A stretch of 64,000 nucleotides of DNA from CAYXTI01 sp964468495. Its GTDB lineage: Bacteria; Pseudomonadota; Alphaproteobacteria; Rickettsiales; Rickettsiaceae. The DNA is taken from the NCBI GenBank assembly GCA_964468495.1, contig CAYXTI010000016.1:62001-126000 (forward strand), read 5' to 3'. The notes beneath the pieces were generated by a model. The model did not search any database. It worked only from the letters and a program-made list of their open reading frames with translations, and was not told where the DNA came from. Shown here one piece after another: positions 36,594 to 46,228 of the stretch (its first letter is position 1; every line of letters begins with the position of its first letter). The translations under genes were made by a program, and so were the position numbers.

Positions 36594-37177
36594 TGTTATT
36601 TAGATAAAATTAATTACTTAATTTAATTTATTAACCTACTAAATAATAGTATATACATATTTTAAAATTATATAACTAATAATAACTTATATTTTAAAAC
36701 AATACAAAAACTAGCAATAAATTATAAATAAATTAATAATATATCAAGGTTATTGACATATAACATAAAATAAGTTAGGTTTTTATATATGAAGCTAGAT
36801 GCTCAATAAACACTTAATTACTAAATATTGTTTTAAGATAGGTTTTATTACCATAGATTATAGAAATCAATTATAAGCAATGCTATATTGATTTAGTGAT
36901 ATTTACTAAAGTAATAAAGTTTGGCATTTAGTTTTTAGTAATTTAAATAAAAAATAATCTAAAGTTATTAAAAAATTAAGATCATTCCGATGTTAATGTC
37001 TTGAAAAATAGCATAGCTAGATCTATTTTTTGATGTATTTCATTTTTAATATTTTTTATTTAAATAATTTTTTAATTATTTAAAAATCAATAATCAATAT
37101 TTTTTAAGTGCAAGCTTATCAGTTAATCAATAAATTTGTAAAAAATGTTTTATAATTATTAATAATATTTATAAAAA
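36594..37177. other. 584-bp gap between divergent mrp and pntAA
   Basis: No frame or RNA gene recognised. A consensus TTGACA is at 36753-36758 on the plus strand, but no good -10 box follows at 16-18 bp, so I do not call a promoter. Confidence 0.5.
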
Positions 37178-38311
37178 ATGAAAATAGCAGCAATAAAAGA
37201 ACAAATAGCAGGCGAATCAAGAACAGCTATTACCCCAGATACAGCTAGATTATATGTAAAAAAAGGCTATGAGGTTTGGGTAGAAAGTGGGATAGGTAAT
37301 AAAGCAAACTATAGTGATCAAGAATATAAAGATGCAGGAGCAAAAATATCCTCTGTGTTATTAGAAATAATATCAGATGCAGATATCATCCTAAAGGTAC
37401 AACCTACTCCTATAACAGAACAAAAAAATGAAATAGCTTTAGCAAAAAAAGAAGCAATAATTATTGGTTTATTCTTATCTGATTATAATAACAATCATCA
37501 ATACATCAATAAATCATTGTTAAAAAAAATAACTACTATAGCAATGGAGTTAATTCCAAGAATAACAAAAACTCAAGATATGGATACATTATCTTCTCAA
37601 AGCAACTTATTAGGCTATAGATCTATAATAGAAGCTAGTTACTACTTTGATAGGGCTTTTCCTATGATGATTACATCTGCAGGAAAAATATTAGCAGCAA
37701 AAATTTTAGTATTAGGGGCTGGGGTAGCAGGATTGCAAGCAATAGCTACAGCTAAAAGACTGGGTGGCATAGTCTCCGCATACGATGTTAGAGCTACAAC
37801 AAAAGAACAAATAGAAAGCTTAGGAGCAAAATTTGTATATCCTGATAGTAACATTAATGATATGGAAGATAGTAAAGGCTATGCAAAAAAGGTAGATAAA
37901 GAATTCGATATTAAACAAAAAAAGTTTTTATCAGAAATAATATCAGATTATGATATCATAATATCTACTGCACAAATTTTAGCAAAAAAGGCTCCTATTT
38001 TAATAACAAATGATATGATCTTAAAAATGAAAGCTGGATCTATATTAGTAGATTTAGCAATCAATAGTGGAGGAAATATAGAAGGATCGGTGGCTAATAA
38101 AGTTATTACAAAGAATAATATAAAAATAATAGCATGGTCAAATTTATTAGCTAAAATTGCAAAAGATAGCTCAAGATTATACGCAAAAAACTTGTATAAT
38201 TTTGTCAGTTATGCGATACAAGATGGTAAGTTTAATTTTTCAGATGAATTAGTAAAATCTATGTTAGTTGGCTTCAATAACCAAATAGTAAGCAAATATT
38301 TTATAGAGTAA
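37178..38311 (+). CDS. pntAA: NAD(P) transhydrogenase alpha subunit, soluble NAD-binding part
   Basis: Domain I of proton-translocating transhydrogenase, 377 residues, which binds NAD(H) on the cytoplasmic face. It resembles alanine dehydrogenase: KEQIAGESRTAITPDTA near 8-24, the Rossmann loop LGAGVAGLQAIATAKRLG near 183-200, and the RQD-loop region as TSQSNLLGYRS-like (SSQSNLLGYRS near 141-151). The alpha chain is split into PntAA and PntAB as in Rhodospirillum and Rickettsia. pntAB follows by 18 bp. The enzyme makes NADPH from NADH at the cost of proton motive force. Confidence 0.95.
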   Translation: MKIAAIKEQIAGESRTAITPDTARLYVKKGYEVWVESGIGNKANYSDQEYKDAGAKISSVLLEIISDADIILKVQPTPITEQKNEIALAKKEAIIIGLFLSDYNNNHQYINKSLLKKITTIAMELIPRITKTQDMDTLSSQSNLLGYRSIIEASYYFDRAFPMMITSAGKILAAKILVLGAGVAGLQAIATAKRLGGIVSAYDVRATTKEQIESLGAKFVYPDSNINDMEDSKGYAKKVDKEFDIKQKKFLSEIISDYDIIISTAQILAKKAPILITNDMILKMKAGSILVDLAINSGGNIEGSVANKVITKNNIKIIAWSNLLAKIAKDSSRLYAKNLYNFVSYAIQDGKFNFSDELVKSMLVGFNNQIVSKYFIE

Positions 38312-38329
38312 GTTATCAAGGTATTAGTT

Positions 38330-38737
38330 ATGAATCAAGAACTGTTAATAATATATCAACAAGCAAAAATAGTTGTAAATAAAGCTATAGAATTAATGAA
38401 CCAATTAAAGATGTTTTCAAATGAATCATTATTAAAAGATAGTAATGCAATAGATCCTTTTATATTTGCAATAACTATATTTAGCTTATCATGCTTCATA
38501 GGCTATTACGTGGTATGGAAAGTAACTCCATCATTACATACCCCCTTAATGTCAATTACTAATGCTATATCAGGAATTATTATAATTGGAGCATTAATGG
38601 CATCTAGCTCTCAAAACTTAGGAATAGAGTTAATATTAGCGTTTTTAGCTACATTTATTGCTTCTATAAATATCTTTGGAGGATTTATAATTACTGAACG
38701 CATGCTTGAAATGTTTAAAAAAAAGAAAAAATCATAA
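38330..38737 (+). CDS. pntAB: NAD(P) transhydrogenase alpha subunit, membrane part
   Basis: Small membrane subunit of 135 residues with about four transmembrane helices, part of the proton channel. Conserved VVWKVTPSLHTPLMSITNAISG near 59-80, in pieces, is the signature of this subunit. FGGFIITERMLEMFKKKK near the end is typical. The first 40 residues form a hydrophilic lead. Located between pntAA and pntB, and very likely co-translated with them. Confidence 0.95.
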   Translation: MNQELLIIYQQAKIVVNKAIELMNQLKMFSNESLLKDSNAIDPFIFAITIFSLSCFIGYYVVWKVTPSLHTPLMSITNAISGIIIIGALMASSSQNLGIELILAFLATFIASINIFGGFIITERMLEMFKKKKKS

Positions 38738-38776
38738 TTAAGAAAAAAATGTTTAATAACTATAGATAATAAATTT

Positions 38777-40174
38777 ATGATAAATCAACTAGTAGGAATA
38801 GCATATTTAATCTCAGCTATATGTTTTATATTTTCATTAAAAGGATTATCTTCACCTAAAACGGCTAGGATTGGTAGTATTATAGGAATGATAGGGATGG
38901 CAATTGCTTTAGTAGCAGTATTTAGCTTACCAGCATTAAAAAATAAATTCATACTATTAATAATAATTCTTTTAGGAGGCTTGATTGGGGGGTTTATAGC
39001 TAAAAAAATTACTATGACAGCAATACCGCAATTAGTAGCTGGATTTCATTCATTTGTTGGGTTATCAGCAATACTAGTAGCTTATGTAGCATTTCTTGCT
39101 CCAGAAAATCTGGCTATAGGAATATATAAAAATCTAAAAATAAGTTCATTAATAGAAATGGGATTAGGTGTTGCTATAGGAGCTATTACATTTAGTGGCT
39201 CTGTCATTGCTTTTGCAAAACTACAAGGTTTATTAAAATCCTCTGCTATTAAGTTTAAAGGTCAACAATATATATGTATGCTAACAGGAGCTATGATGCT
39301 TATTGTACTAGTTTACTTTATTAGCAACCAAAGTTTATTAGCATTTAATACACTTACAGTGCTTGCTATAATATTTGGGATACTATTAATTATTCCAATA
39401 GGAGGAGCAGATATGCCTGTTGTAGTATCAATGCTCAATTCTTATTCAGGATGGGCAGCAGCGGGTATTGGATTTACATTAACAAATAGTTTGTTAATAA
39501 TTACAGGAGCACTAGTTGGAGCAAGTGGAACAATATTAAGTTATATAATGTGCAAAGCAATGAATAGATCGCTATTCAATGTAATTATTGGAGCATTTTT
39601 AAAAAATAAAAGCTCTGATAATAATACAACAAATCATGAAAATAGGATAACACAAATAAGTAGCGCTGAAGATGGGGCATTCACGCTCTCTCAAGCAAAT
39701 TCTATTATTATAGTACCAGGATATGGTATGGCGGTAGCACAATCGCAATATGCTATTAAAGAATTAGTAATGTTATTAAAAAAGAAAAATATTACGGTAA
39801 AATTTGCTATCCATCCTGTTGCAGGTAGAATGCCTGGACATATGAACGTACTATTAGCTGAAGCTAATATTGAATATGATGATGTACTAGAGTTAGAAGA
39901 AATTAATCATGATTTTGTAAGTACGGATGTAGTATTAGTAATAGGTGCTAACGATATAACAAACCCTGCTGCTAAAACAGATAAAACTAGCCCCATTTAT
40001 GGTATGCCTATTTTAAATGTATCAGATGCAAAAACTATTTTATTTATTAAAAGGTCTATGGCTAAAGGTTATGCAGGAGTGCAAAATGAATTATTTTTTC
40101 AAGATAATACATTTATGCTATTTGGTGATGCAAAAAAAGTTATTCAAGATATAATAAAATTTATTATTGAATAA
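38777..40174 (+). CDS. pntB: NAD(P) transhydrogenase beta subunit
   Basis: Membrane and NADP(H)-binding subunit of 465 residues. Eight or nine transmembrane helices fill about 1-270, with QLVAGFHSFVGLSAI near 88-102 and the channel-lining region around residue 90. Domain III starts near 290: IIVPGYGMAVAQSQYAI near 313-329 and KFAIHPVAGRMPGHMNVLLAEA near 342-363, in split form, bind NADP. VVLVIGANDITNPAA near 385 completes it. Last gene of the pnt operon. Confidence 0.96.
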   Translation: MINQLVGIAYLISAICFIFSLKGLSSPKTARIGSIIGMIGMAIALVAVFSLPALKNKFILLIIILLGGLIGGFIAKKITMTAIPQLVAGFHSFVGLSAILVAYVAFLAPENLAIGIYKNLKISSLIEMGLGVAIGAITFSGSVIAFAKLQGLLKSSAIKFKGQQYICMLTGAMMLIVLVYFISNQSLLAFNTLTVLAIIFGILLIIPIGGADMPVVVSMLNSYSGWAAAGIGFTLTNSLLIITGALVGASGTILSYIMCKAMNRSLFNVIIGAFLKNKSSDNNTTNHENRITQISSAEDGAFTLSQANSIIIVPGYGMAVAQSQYAIKELVMLLKKKNITVKFAIHPVAGRMPGHMNVLLAEANIEYDDVLELEEINHDFVSTDVVLVIGANDITNPAAKTDKTSPIYGMPILNVSDAKTILFIKRSMAKGYAGVQNELFFQDNTFMLFGDAKKVIQDIIKFIIE

Positions 40175-40217
40175 ATTTTATTATCCTTAAATATTGATTA
40201 AATCTAAAGAATTTTAA

Positions 40218-40245
40218 TTGTTTTAATAAGATATTATCATATAAT
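40218..40245 (+). promoter_or_regulatory. Sigma-70-type promoter of trcR
   Basis: TTGTTT (40218-40223) and perfect TATAAT (40240-40245) with a 16-bp spacer; the start near 40252 leaves a leader of about 37 nt. This makes trcR independent of the pnt operon. Confidence 0.55.
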
Positions 40246-40288
40246 AGTGGCAGTAGAATAAAATAATCCTTTAATACATATTTTTACT

Positions 40289-40858
40289 ATGATAAACAAA
40301 AATAGGCTACCATTAATGCCAAAAGGCACAGCTATTTGGCTTATAGAGAATACTAAATTAACATTTAAACAAATTGCAGATTTTTGTGGATTTCATGAAC
40401 TAGAAGTAAAAGGTATAGCTGATGGAGAAGTAGCAGTTGGAGTAAGAGCTGTTGATCCAATAGCATGTAACCAATTAGATCAGAAAGAAATAGATAGGTG
40501 TAGTAATGATCCCTCCTTATCATTACAAATAAAAATAAGCAATGTTTACGAGACTATAATAGAGAAGAAAAAAAATAACTTCAAATATACTCCTATAGCA
40601 AGAAGATATGATAAACCTGATGCTATTTACTGGTTATTAAAGAATTTTCCAGATATCAAGGATAATGCCATTATTAAATTAATAGGAACAACTAAATCTA
40701 TTGTAAATTCTATTAGACATAGAACACATTGGAATATTGCAAACATACGCCAAAGAGACCCTGTTATACTGGGTATCTGTACTCAAACAGAATTAGATGC
40801 AGTAATTAAATTATATTATTCTCAATCAGAAAAAAATAATACAAAAAAAGATAGTTAA
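40289..40858 (+). CDS. trcR: DUF1013 cell-cycle transcriptional regulator TrcR
   Basis: Protein of 189 residues of the alphaproteobacterial DUF1013 family. LPLMPKGTAIWLIENTKLTF near 7-26 and IADFCGFHELEVKGIADGE near 29-47 are the signature block. TrcR was described in Caulobacter as a regulator associated with cell-cycle transcription and RNA polymerase. The second half (about 85-160) has a matching helix-turn-helix-like repeat, RYDKPDAIYWLLKNFPDI then IIKLIGTTKSIVNSI, paralleling the first. It has its own promoter candidate. Occurrence in reduced Rickettsiales genomes suggests an essential role. Confidence 0.88.
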   Translation: MINKNRLPLMPKGTAIWLIENTKLTFKQIADFCGFHELEVKGIADGEVAVGVRAVDPIACNQLDQKEIDRCSNDPSLSLQIKISNVYETIIEKKKNNFKYTPIARRYDKPDAIYWLLKNFPDIKDNAIIKLIGTTKSIVNSIRHRTHWNIANIRQRDPVILGICTQTELDAVIKLYYSQSEKNNTKKDS

Positions 40859-41190
40859 TATTTCAATGTAATACTACACAAACTATTGCTACTTAGGATA
40901 GTGTGTAATAAAGAAAAATGTATAAATGTTATTATATAAAAAAAATTGAGAAATAGCAGCAATTCTATTCAACTAATTTAGTATAGTGACTTATTTAACA
41001 TAAAAATAAAGTAATTTTAGCAATAATATTTTCTGCTTAATTGCTTAATTTGTATTGTATATAAATTTGATAAAAACAAACATAGAGCTGGTTATTATAG
41101 CTTTTACTGTACAAATAATAGCTCAAAAATATTTTTAATAGTTAAAAACTTAATACACATAATCTTTATAATATAAAATGACATTTTATA
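40859..41190. other. Gap downstream of trcR
   Basis: AT-rich. An imperfect inverted repeat near 40870-40910 could end trcR transcription but lacks a T run. No gene seen. Confidence 0.4.
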
Positions 41191-41218
41191 TTGAGTTTTA
41201 TAGTAAAAATATTATACT
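41191..41218 (+). promoter_or_regulatory. Candidate promoter of the alpha/beta hydrolase gene
   Basis: TTGAGT (41191-41196) and TATACT (41213-41218) are 16 bp apart, about 47 bp before the ATG. Confidence 0.45.
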
Positions 41219-41264
41219 AATTAATAATAACAAAATATAAAAATAAATAAAAAAATAAATTATT

Positions 41265-41975
41265 ATGACTGAAGTATATTTTAATGGTCCTTGTGGCCGT
41301 ATTGAGGGAAGATATATCCAGTCAAAAAATCCTAAAGCTCCTGTTGCATTAATATTACACCCTCACCCTCTACATGGAGGGACAATGAATAATAAAGTAG
41401 TATATAACATATATAAAACACTAGTAGAAAAAGGTTTTACAGCATTAAGAATTAATTTTAGAGGAGTAGGTCGATCTTTAGGAACATTTGATAACGGAAT
41501 AGGAGAAATGACTGATGCAGCTACAGCACTTGACTGGTTACAATTAAATAACCCTTTAGTTAATATTTATGTAGTAGTAGGATTTTCTTTTGGAGCTTGG
41601 ATAGGTATGCAATTAATAATGAGAAGACCAGAAATCACAAATTTTCTAGTTGTATCACCTCCAGTAGTAAAATATGATTTTTCTTTTTTGTCCCCTTGTC
41701 CTATATCTGGTATGGTTATACATGGTGATCAAGATAGTGTAGTAAGTGAAGATGATGTACATGCATTTACCAATAAAATATCAAAACAAAAACATATTAC
41801 TATTGATTATAGAATGGTTAGTGGAGCAGATCATTTTTTTAGAGATAAAATAGATATACTATGTAATGAAATAAAAGATTATGTCACGACTACTTTCCCC
41901 AATATTGAAGGCTCTAGTGTAACTAAAAACAGCGATAATAATTACTCTAACAATAAAAAACTATTTTTAGAATAA
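41265..41975 (+). CDS. Alpha/beta hydrolase of COG2945 type
   Basis: Cytosolic hydrolase of 236 residues. The oxyanion segment LHPHPLHGGTMNNKVV lies near 31-46, the nucleophile elbow is GFSFG with Ser108, an acid follows in VIHGDQDSVV near 157, and the catalytic His is in SGADHFF near 202. The HPHPLHGGTM form is specific to this uncharacterised alphaproteobacterial family. The natural substrate is unknown; an esterase or thioesterase role is possible. It stands alone between trcR and the convergent groEL. Confidence 0.85.
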   Translation: MTEVYFNGPCGRIEGRYIQSKNPKAPVALILHPHPLHGGTMNNKVVYNIYKTLVEKGFTALRINFRGVGRSLGTFDNGIGEMTDAATALDWLQLNNPLVNIYVVVGFSFGAWIGMQLIMRRPEITNFLVVSPPVVKYDFSFLSPCPISGMVIHGDQDSVVSEDDVHAFTNKISKQKHITIDYRMVSGADHFFRDKIDILCNEIKDYVTTTFPNIEGSSVTKNSDNNYSNNKKLFLE

Positions 41976-42338
41976 AAAAAATTCTATATTAGGAAGATAG
42001 CAGCCTTAAACACTAAATAATACATAAATAAAAAGGCTAACTAGATATGATATATAAGAAAATCTAAGCAAAGTTTTTTGATAAAGCTTATAGTAAATAT
42101 TTAAGATTTAGTAACCAACCAAACAAATATAAAATCAACTATAAATATTACATTATTACTCGAGAAATACAGTTTTAATTTACATTAAGAACGTAACAGC
42201 AAAATTGTAGATTTCAATAGAATTAAATTATAAAACAACATTAAAAGAATACATAACTTATTAATAAATGCCTATAAAGATTACTGTATCCAATATATTA
42301 TAACACTTAAGTATGGTTTTTTATTAAAGATAAAAAAT
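41976..42338. other. Gap between convergent hydrolase gene and groEL terminator
   Basis: No coding potential or RNA gene recognised. Confidence 0.5.
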
Positions 42339-42382
42339 AAAAAGATCAACCGCTATCTAATAAGAAAGAAGTTGATCTTTTT
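42339..42382 (-). terminator. Intrinsic terminator of groES-groEL
   Basis: Arms 42339-42350 and 42371-42382 are exact 12-bp inverted repeats around a 20-nt loop, about 20 bp past the groEL stop. On the minus strand the distal arm runs into a T-rich stretch. This is the most convincing terminator in the window, and it may also serve the convergent hydrolase gene. Confidence 0.7.
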
Positions 42383-42402
42383 TATAATATAAGTGTTTAA
42401 AA

Positions 42403-44070
42403 CTAAAATCCTCCTCCCATAGGTGGCATTCCGCCTCCCATAGATGGCATTCCCATAGATGGAGAAGAATCAGAAGCATCATTTTTATCTGATTTTTCAA
42501 TAGTCACTAATGCTTCAGTTGTAATAATTAAAGAAGCGACTGAAGCGGCATGTTGTAAAGATGTACGAACAACTTTAGTTGGATCAATTACCCCTGCTTT
42601 AAACATATTAACAAATTTCATAGCTTGAGCATCAAAACCAGTAACATTAGGTTCTTTACTTTCATTAAGCTTTCCTACTACGATTGCTCCATCAATCCCT
42701 GCATTTTCAGCTATCTGTCTTAAAGGAGCTTGTAAGGCATCCTTTACAATATTAACACCTGCTGTCTGATCACTATTACTCAATTTAACACTATTAAGCA
42801 CCTTTGCTGCATAAAATAAAGCAGCGCCTCCACCAGCTACTATTCCTTCTTCAACAGCAGCTCTAGTAGCATTTAATGCATCTTCTACTCTATCTTTTTT
42901 TTCTTTAACTTCAACCTCAGTTGCTCCTCCTACCTTAAGAACAGCAACTCCTCCTACTAATTTAGCAAGTCTCTCTTGTAATTTCTCTTTATCATAATCA
43001 GATGTACTAGATTTAATTTGGGTTCTAATTTGACTACATCTAGCCTGTATATCAGATTCACTTCCTCCTCCATCTATAATAACAGTATTCTCTTTAGAAA
43101 TAGTAACCTTCTTTGCTGTCCCCAACATAGAAACATTAACTTTATCTAATTTCATGCCAAGATCTTCACTAATTAAATCTCCACCAGTAAGTGCAGCTAT
43201 ATCCTCTAACATAGATTTTCTTCTATCGCCAAATCCAGGAGCTTTAACTGCAGCTACTTTTAGTCCTCCCCTTAGTTTATTAAGAACAAGGGTAGGTAAT
43301 GCTTCTCCTTCCACTTCTTCTGCAATAATTAGTAATGACCTATTAGATTGTACTATAGATTCTAATAATGGTAACATTGGTTGCAAGCCTGATAACTTTT
43401 TCTCATATATTAATATATAGGGATTCTCTAACTCAGCTACCATTTTTTCTGAGTTAGTAACAAAATAAGGTGATAGATAGCCTCTATCAAACATCATACC
43501 TTCTACTATATCTACTTCAAATCCAAAGCTTTTAGCTTCCTCTACAGTAATAACACCTTCTTTACCTACTTTTTTCATTGCTAAAGCAACTTGATTTCCT
43601 ATTTCAGCATCGTTATTAGCTGATATAGTCCCTACTTGAGCTATTTCATCTTCAGTAGTAATAGGCTTACTGATTTTTTGTACTTCTTCTATAACCTTAC
43701 TTACTGCTATATCAATTCCTCTCTTTAAATCCATAGGATTAAACCCGGCAGCTACAGCTTTATTTCCTTCTTTTACAATTGCTTGAGTAAAAATAGTCGC
43801 AGTAGTAGTTCCATCACCTGCTACATCAGCTGCTTTACTTGCAACAGATTTCACAAGCTGTACCCCTACATTCTGCATAGGATCTTTTAAATCAATTGAT
43901 TTTGCTACAGTTACACCATCCTTGGTTAACCTAGGAGAGCCATATGATTGCTCTATTGCAACATTGCGACCCTTTGGTCCTAGCGTTACCTTGACTGTAT
44001 CTGCTAGAATATTGACACCTTTAATTATTTCTTCACGAGCTTTTGACCCATATCTAATTTGTTTTGACAT
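42403..44070 (-). CDS. groEL: Chaperonin GroEL
   Basis: 60-kDa chaperonin of 555 residues that folds proteins inside a double ring. It starts MSKQIRYGSKAREEIIKGVN. It has the ATP-binding TLGPKGRNV near 30-38, DGVTVAKSI near 52-60, DGTTTATIF near 87-95, and ends in a Gly-Met repeat tail (GGMPPMGGGF). Length is close to the usual 545-550. It lies 64 bp behind groES in one heat-shock operon with a sigma-32 promoter and a 3' terminator. Confidence 0.98.
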   Translation of the reverse strand: MSKQIRYGSKAREEIIKGVNILADTVKVTLGPKGRNVAIEQSYGSPRLTKDGVTVAKSIDLKDPMQNVGVQLVKSVASKAADVAGDGTTTATIFTQAIVKEGNKAVAAGFNPMDLKRGIDIAVSKVIEEVQKISKPITTEDEIAQVGTISANNDAEIGNQVALAMKKVGKEGVITVEEAKSFGFEVDIVEGMMFDRGYLSPYFVTNSEKMVAELENPYILIYEKKLSGLQPMLPLLESIVQSNRSLLIIAEEVEGEALPTLVLNKLRGGLKVAAVKAPGFGDRRKSMLEDIAALTGGDLISEDLGMKLDKVNVSMLGTAKKVTISKENTVIIDGGGSESDIQARCSQIRTQIKSSTSDYDKEKLQERLAKLVGGVAVLKVGGATEVEVKEKKDRVEDALNATRAAVEEGIVAGGGAALFYAAKVLNSVKLSNSDQTAGVNIVKDALQAPLRQIAENAGIDGAIVVGKLNESKEPNVTGFDAQAMKFVNMFKAGVIDPTKVVRTSLQHAASVASLIITTEALVTIEKSDKNDASDSSPSMGMPSMGGGMPPMGGGF

Positions 44071-44134
44071 ACTTACCTATTCTCCATTGTTATTATAAAC
44101 AAAATAATATTTTTTAAAATTCAACTAAAAAATT

Positions 44135-44422
44135 TTAAGTAATTATTCCCATGATATCACTTTCCTTCATAATTATTATCTCTTCTCCATTAATTTTCAC
44201 CTCAGTACCTCCCCATTTACCAAAAAATACTTTATCACCAACCTTAACTTCTAATGGAATTAGATTTCCGTTAGAATCTCTAGTTCCACTGCCTACAGCA
44301 ACTATATAACCTTGCAATGGTTTTTCTTTTGCTGTATCAGGAATTATAATTCCTCCCGCTGTTTTTTCATCTTCAACCTGACTTTTAATCGCGACCCGAT
44401 CTTGTAATGGTTTAAAATTCAT
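44135..44422 (-). CDS. groES: Co-chaperonin GroES
   Basis: Heptameric lid of the GroEL chamber, 95 residues. The family start FKPLQDRVAIKS, the mobile loop (near 17-32, EDEKTAGGIIIPDTA in part) and VGDKVFFGKWGGTEVKINGEE in split form near 62-81 are all present. An AGAGGA ribosome-binding site lies 7 bp before the ATG. A sigma-32 promoter stands 50-77 bp upstream. Confidence 0.97.
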   Translation of the reverse strand: MNFKPLQDRVAIKSQVEDEKTAGGIIIPDTAKEKPLQGYIVAVGSGTRDSNGNLIPLEVKVGDKVFFGKWGGTEVKINGEEIIIMKESDIMGIIT

Positions 44423-44471
44423 GATTATCCTCTCACTATTAAATTTATTTAAATTTTAATATTATTTGTCT

Positions 44472-44499
44472 ATATAAGTGCTATCAAAATTAGTTCAAG
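44472..44499 (-). promoter_or_regulatory. Sigma-32 (RpoH) heat-shock promoter of groES-groEL
   Basis: On the minus strand CTTGAA (44499-44494) and CTTATAT (44478-44472), with 17 bp between CTTG and the -10 box. This fits the alphaproteobacterial RpoH consensus CTTG-N17-CYTATNT. The predicted start is near 44465, about 43 nt before groES. The matching sigma factor is encoded at 52.9 kb. Confidence 0.75.
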
Positions 44500-44518
44500 C
44501 CCTAAGGTTATATATTTT

Positions 44519-45391
44519 TCAAAATAATTTTTGAAACTCTTTTTTATAATAACCTAAAACTTTATCCAAACTTATTCTACTAGAATATTTAGCTATAACT
44601 GCATAACAATAATAATATAGTTTTAGTTTTGTATTACTAACTTCATTTGCTAAATTTGTTAATAACTCTGGGACTAAATTAATAAATATTTCTTTGTTAA
44701 GATTAACAAAATTATATATAGATCTTATATTATTATAGGTTATAAAATTACTATCATATTTTTCTTTATCTTCAGGAACTATTGAAATTACTTTATCAGT
44801 AAATACAAATTTACTATATTTTGCGCATTTTAGTGCTAATGACATATTATGTGTATATATATTACTATCTAACTGGTGAATTTTACCTATTAAATCAGTA
44901 TTTATCATTGTTGCTGAACAACCTATATTTCTTATCCCTTTAATTTTATTCAATAAAATCTCATTTATAGGCTTTTCTATTAAATATTCATGAGATTTGA
45001 ACATTTTACTAAAAACACTTTGTTGTTTTAATACCTTGCCAAAAGATACTCCTGCACCAAATTTAGTACACATTTCTACTAATATTTTAGTAGAATCTGG
45101 ATGGATTACTTCATCCCCTTCTACAAAATGAATATAATTACCTATAGTTAAATTTAATACCTTATGAATACTTATTGTAGAACCTACAGATTCTTTTTGT
45201 GTAATAATCATAGCTCTTGACAATTGATTTATATTATTTTTTAATACTTCTAAAGATTTATCTTTAGATCCATCATCGATAAAAATAAACTCTTTTATAA
45301 AAGGCCCGTTTATTTTTGTTAAAGAATCTATTAACCTAGAGATATTTCGTTCATTATTATAGATAAACACTAAATAAGTACATCGTACCAT
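44519..45391 (-). CDS. Glycosyltransferase family 2
   Basis: GT-A fold glycosyltransferase of 290 residues. It starts with the nucleotide-sugar binding strand YLVFIYNNERNISRLIDSL, then FIFIDDGSKDKS with the Asp39-Asp40 pair. Asp/Glu-containing YIHFVEGDEVIHP near 87-99 takes the place of the DxD motif (here EGDE). No membrane anchor is obvious. The acceptor is unknown; a role in surface polysaccharide or peptidoglycan-related glycan is possible. It stands alone, divergent from holC. Confidence 0.85.
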   Translation of the reverse strand: MVRCTYLVFIYNNERNISRLIDSLTKINGPFIKEFIFIDDGSKDKSLEVLKNNINQLSRAMIITQKESVGSTISIHKVLNLTIGNYIHFVEGDEVIHPDSTKILVEMCTKFGAGVSFGKVLKQQSVFSKMFKSHEYLIEKPINEILLNKIKGIRNIGCSATMINTDLIGKIHQLDSNIYTHNMSLALKCAKYSKFVFTDKVISIVPEDKEKYDSNFITYNNIRSIYNFVNLNKEIFINLVPELLTNLANEVSNTKLKLYYYCYAVIAKYSSRISLDKVLGYYKKEFQKLF

Positions 45392-45489
45392 ATAACCCTA
45401 AATAAAATATTTTATACTACAAACTATCATATTTGCGTTATAAATAATTATAATTACAATAAAATTTTAAAAACTACTAACACTATAAT

Positions 45490-45510
45490 TTGCATATAAC
45501 AAATATGCAA
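45490..45510. repeat. 8-bp inverted repeat between the glycosyltransferase gene and holC
   Basis: TTGCATAT and ATATGCAA around a 5-nt loop, about 100 bp before the glycosyltransferase start and 73 bp before holC. Possibly a shared operator; may be chance. Confidence 0.25.
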
Positions 45511-45582
45511 GCTATACTTAAATATTAAAAAATATTAATTTTTGCTGTAATTCTCAATTACTATAACAATTATTTAAATATA

Positions 45583-46074
45583 ATGACTAATATCATCTAC
45601 TATATAACTAATAATGATAATTTATATAAGAATATTTGCTCTCTTGGAGAAAAATGCTATACCTGTAAACAAAACACAATTATTATTACCAATAATGATC
45701 ACGAAACAAAAATTATTGATAACATACTATGGACCTATTCTAGAAATTTTTTACCACATGCAACTAATAAAGATTTTTTTCCAGAAAAACAACCACTATA
45801 TATTAGTTCTGAAATAGAGAACCCTAATAAAGCTAATATCTTGATTCTTATTAATCCCAACTATACAAATTTAATCAAGACATTTCAAAACAAAGAATTT
45901 TTTAAAAATTTATTCAAAATATGTATTATACTAGATGATACTGCAATTTTGCCTCAACACAAGATAACTAACATAATGATAAATTATAAACTTATAATTT
46001 CATCTTCTTTAACATTTGTATATCAGAAAAATGGCTTATGGAAAAAAGAAAATAATTTTTTATCTACTGGTTAA
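45583..46074 (+). CDS. holC: DNA polymerase III chi subunit HolC
   Basis: Clamp-loader accessory protein of 163 residues that ties DNA polymerase III to SSB. The pattern fits HolC throughout. YYITNNDNLYKNICSLGEKC opens it. The diagnostic ILWTYSRNFLPHA near 46-58 (family: D-x-x-L-W-T-F-x-x-x-x-F-L-P-H) is clear, and then QPLYISSE and NILILINP. The C-terminal third is divergent and somewhat longer than usual. No psi subunit is in the window, as expected in alphaproteobacteria. Confidence 0.8.
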   Translation: MTNIIYYITNNDNLYKNICSLGEKCYTCKQNTIIITNNDHETKIIDNILWTYSRNFLPHATNKDFFPEKQPLYISSEIENPNKANILILINPNYTNLIKTFQNKEFFKNLFKICIILDDTAILPQHKITNIMINYKLIISSSLTFVYQKNGLWKKENNFLSTG

Positions 46075-46169
46075 ATTAAGTTATAGTATAATTTAAGTTA
46101 ATAAAATAAATTAAAATCAATTTTTACAACTAATCATATCAATTCTTACTATAGTTATAACTGTTATTA

Positions 46170-46197
46170 TTGTTATCTTTATTGAAATTGATATACT
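46170..46197 (+). promoter_or_regulatory. Candidate divK-pleD promoter
   Basis: TTGTTA (46170-46175) and TATACT (46192-46197) with a 16-bp spacer; the start near 46204 gives a 25-nt leader. Confidence 0.5.
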
Positions 46198-46228
46198 ATT
46201 TTTTTATTATATATTTTAGTTTTAATCT

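Noticed and set aside
36753..36781. pntAA promoter from a consensus TTGACA
   Set aside because: No acceptable -10 hexamer at 16-18 bp, and the site is 400 bp from the gene.
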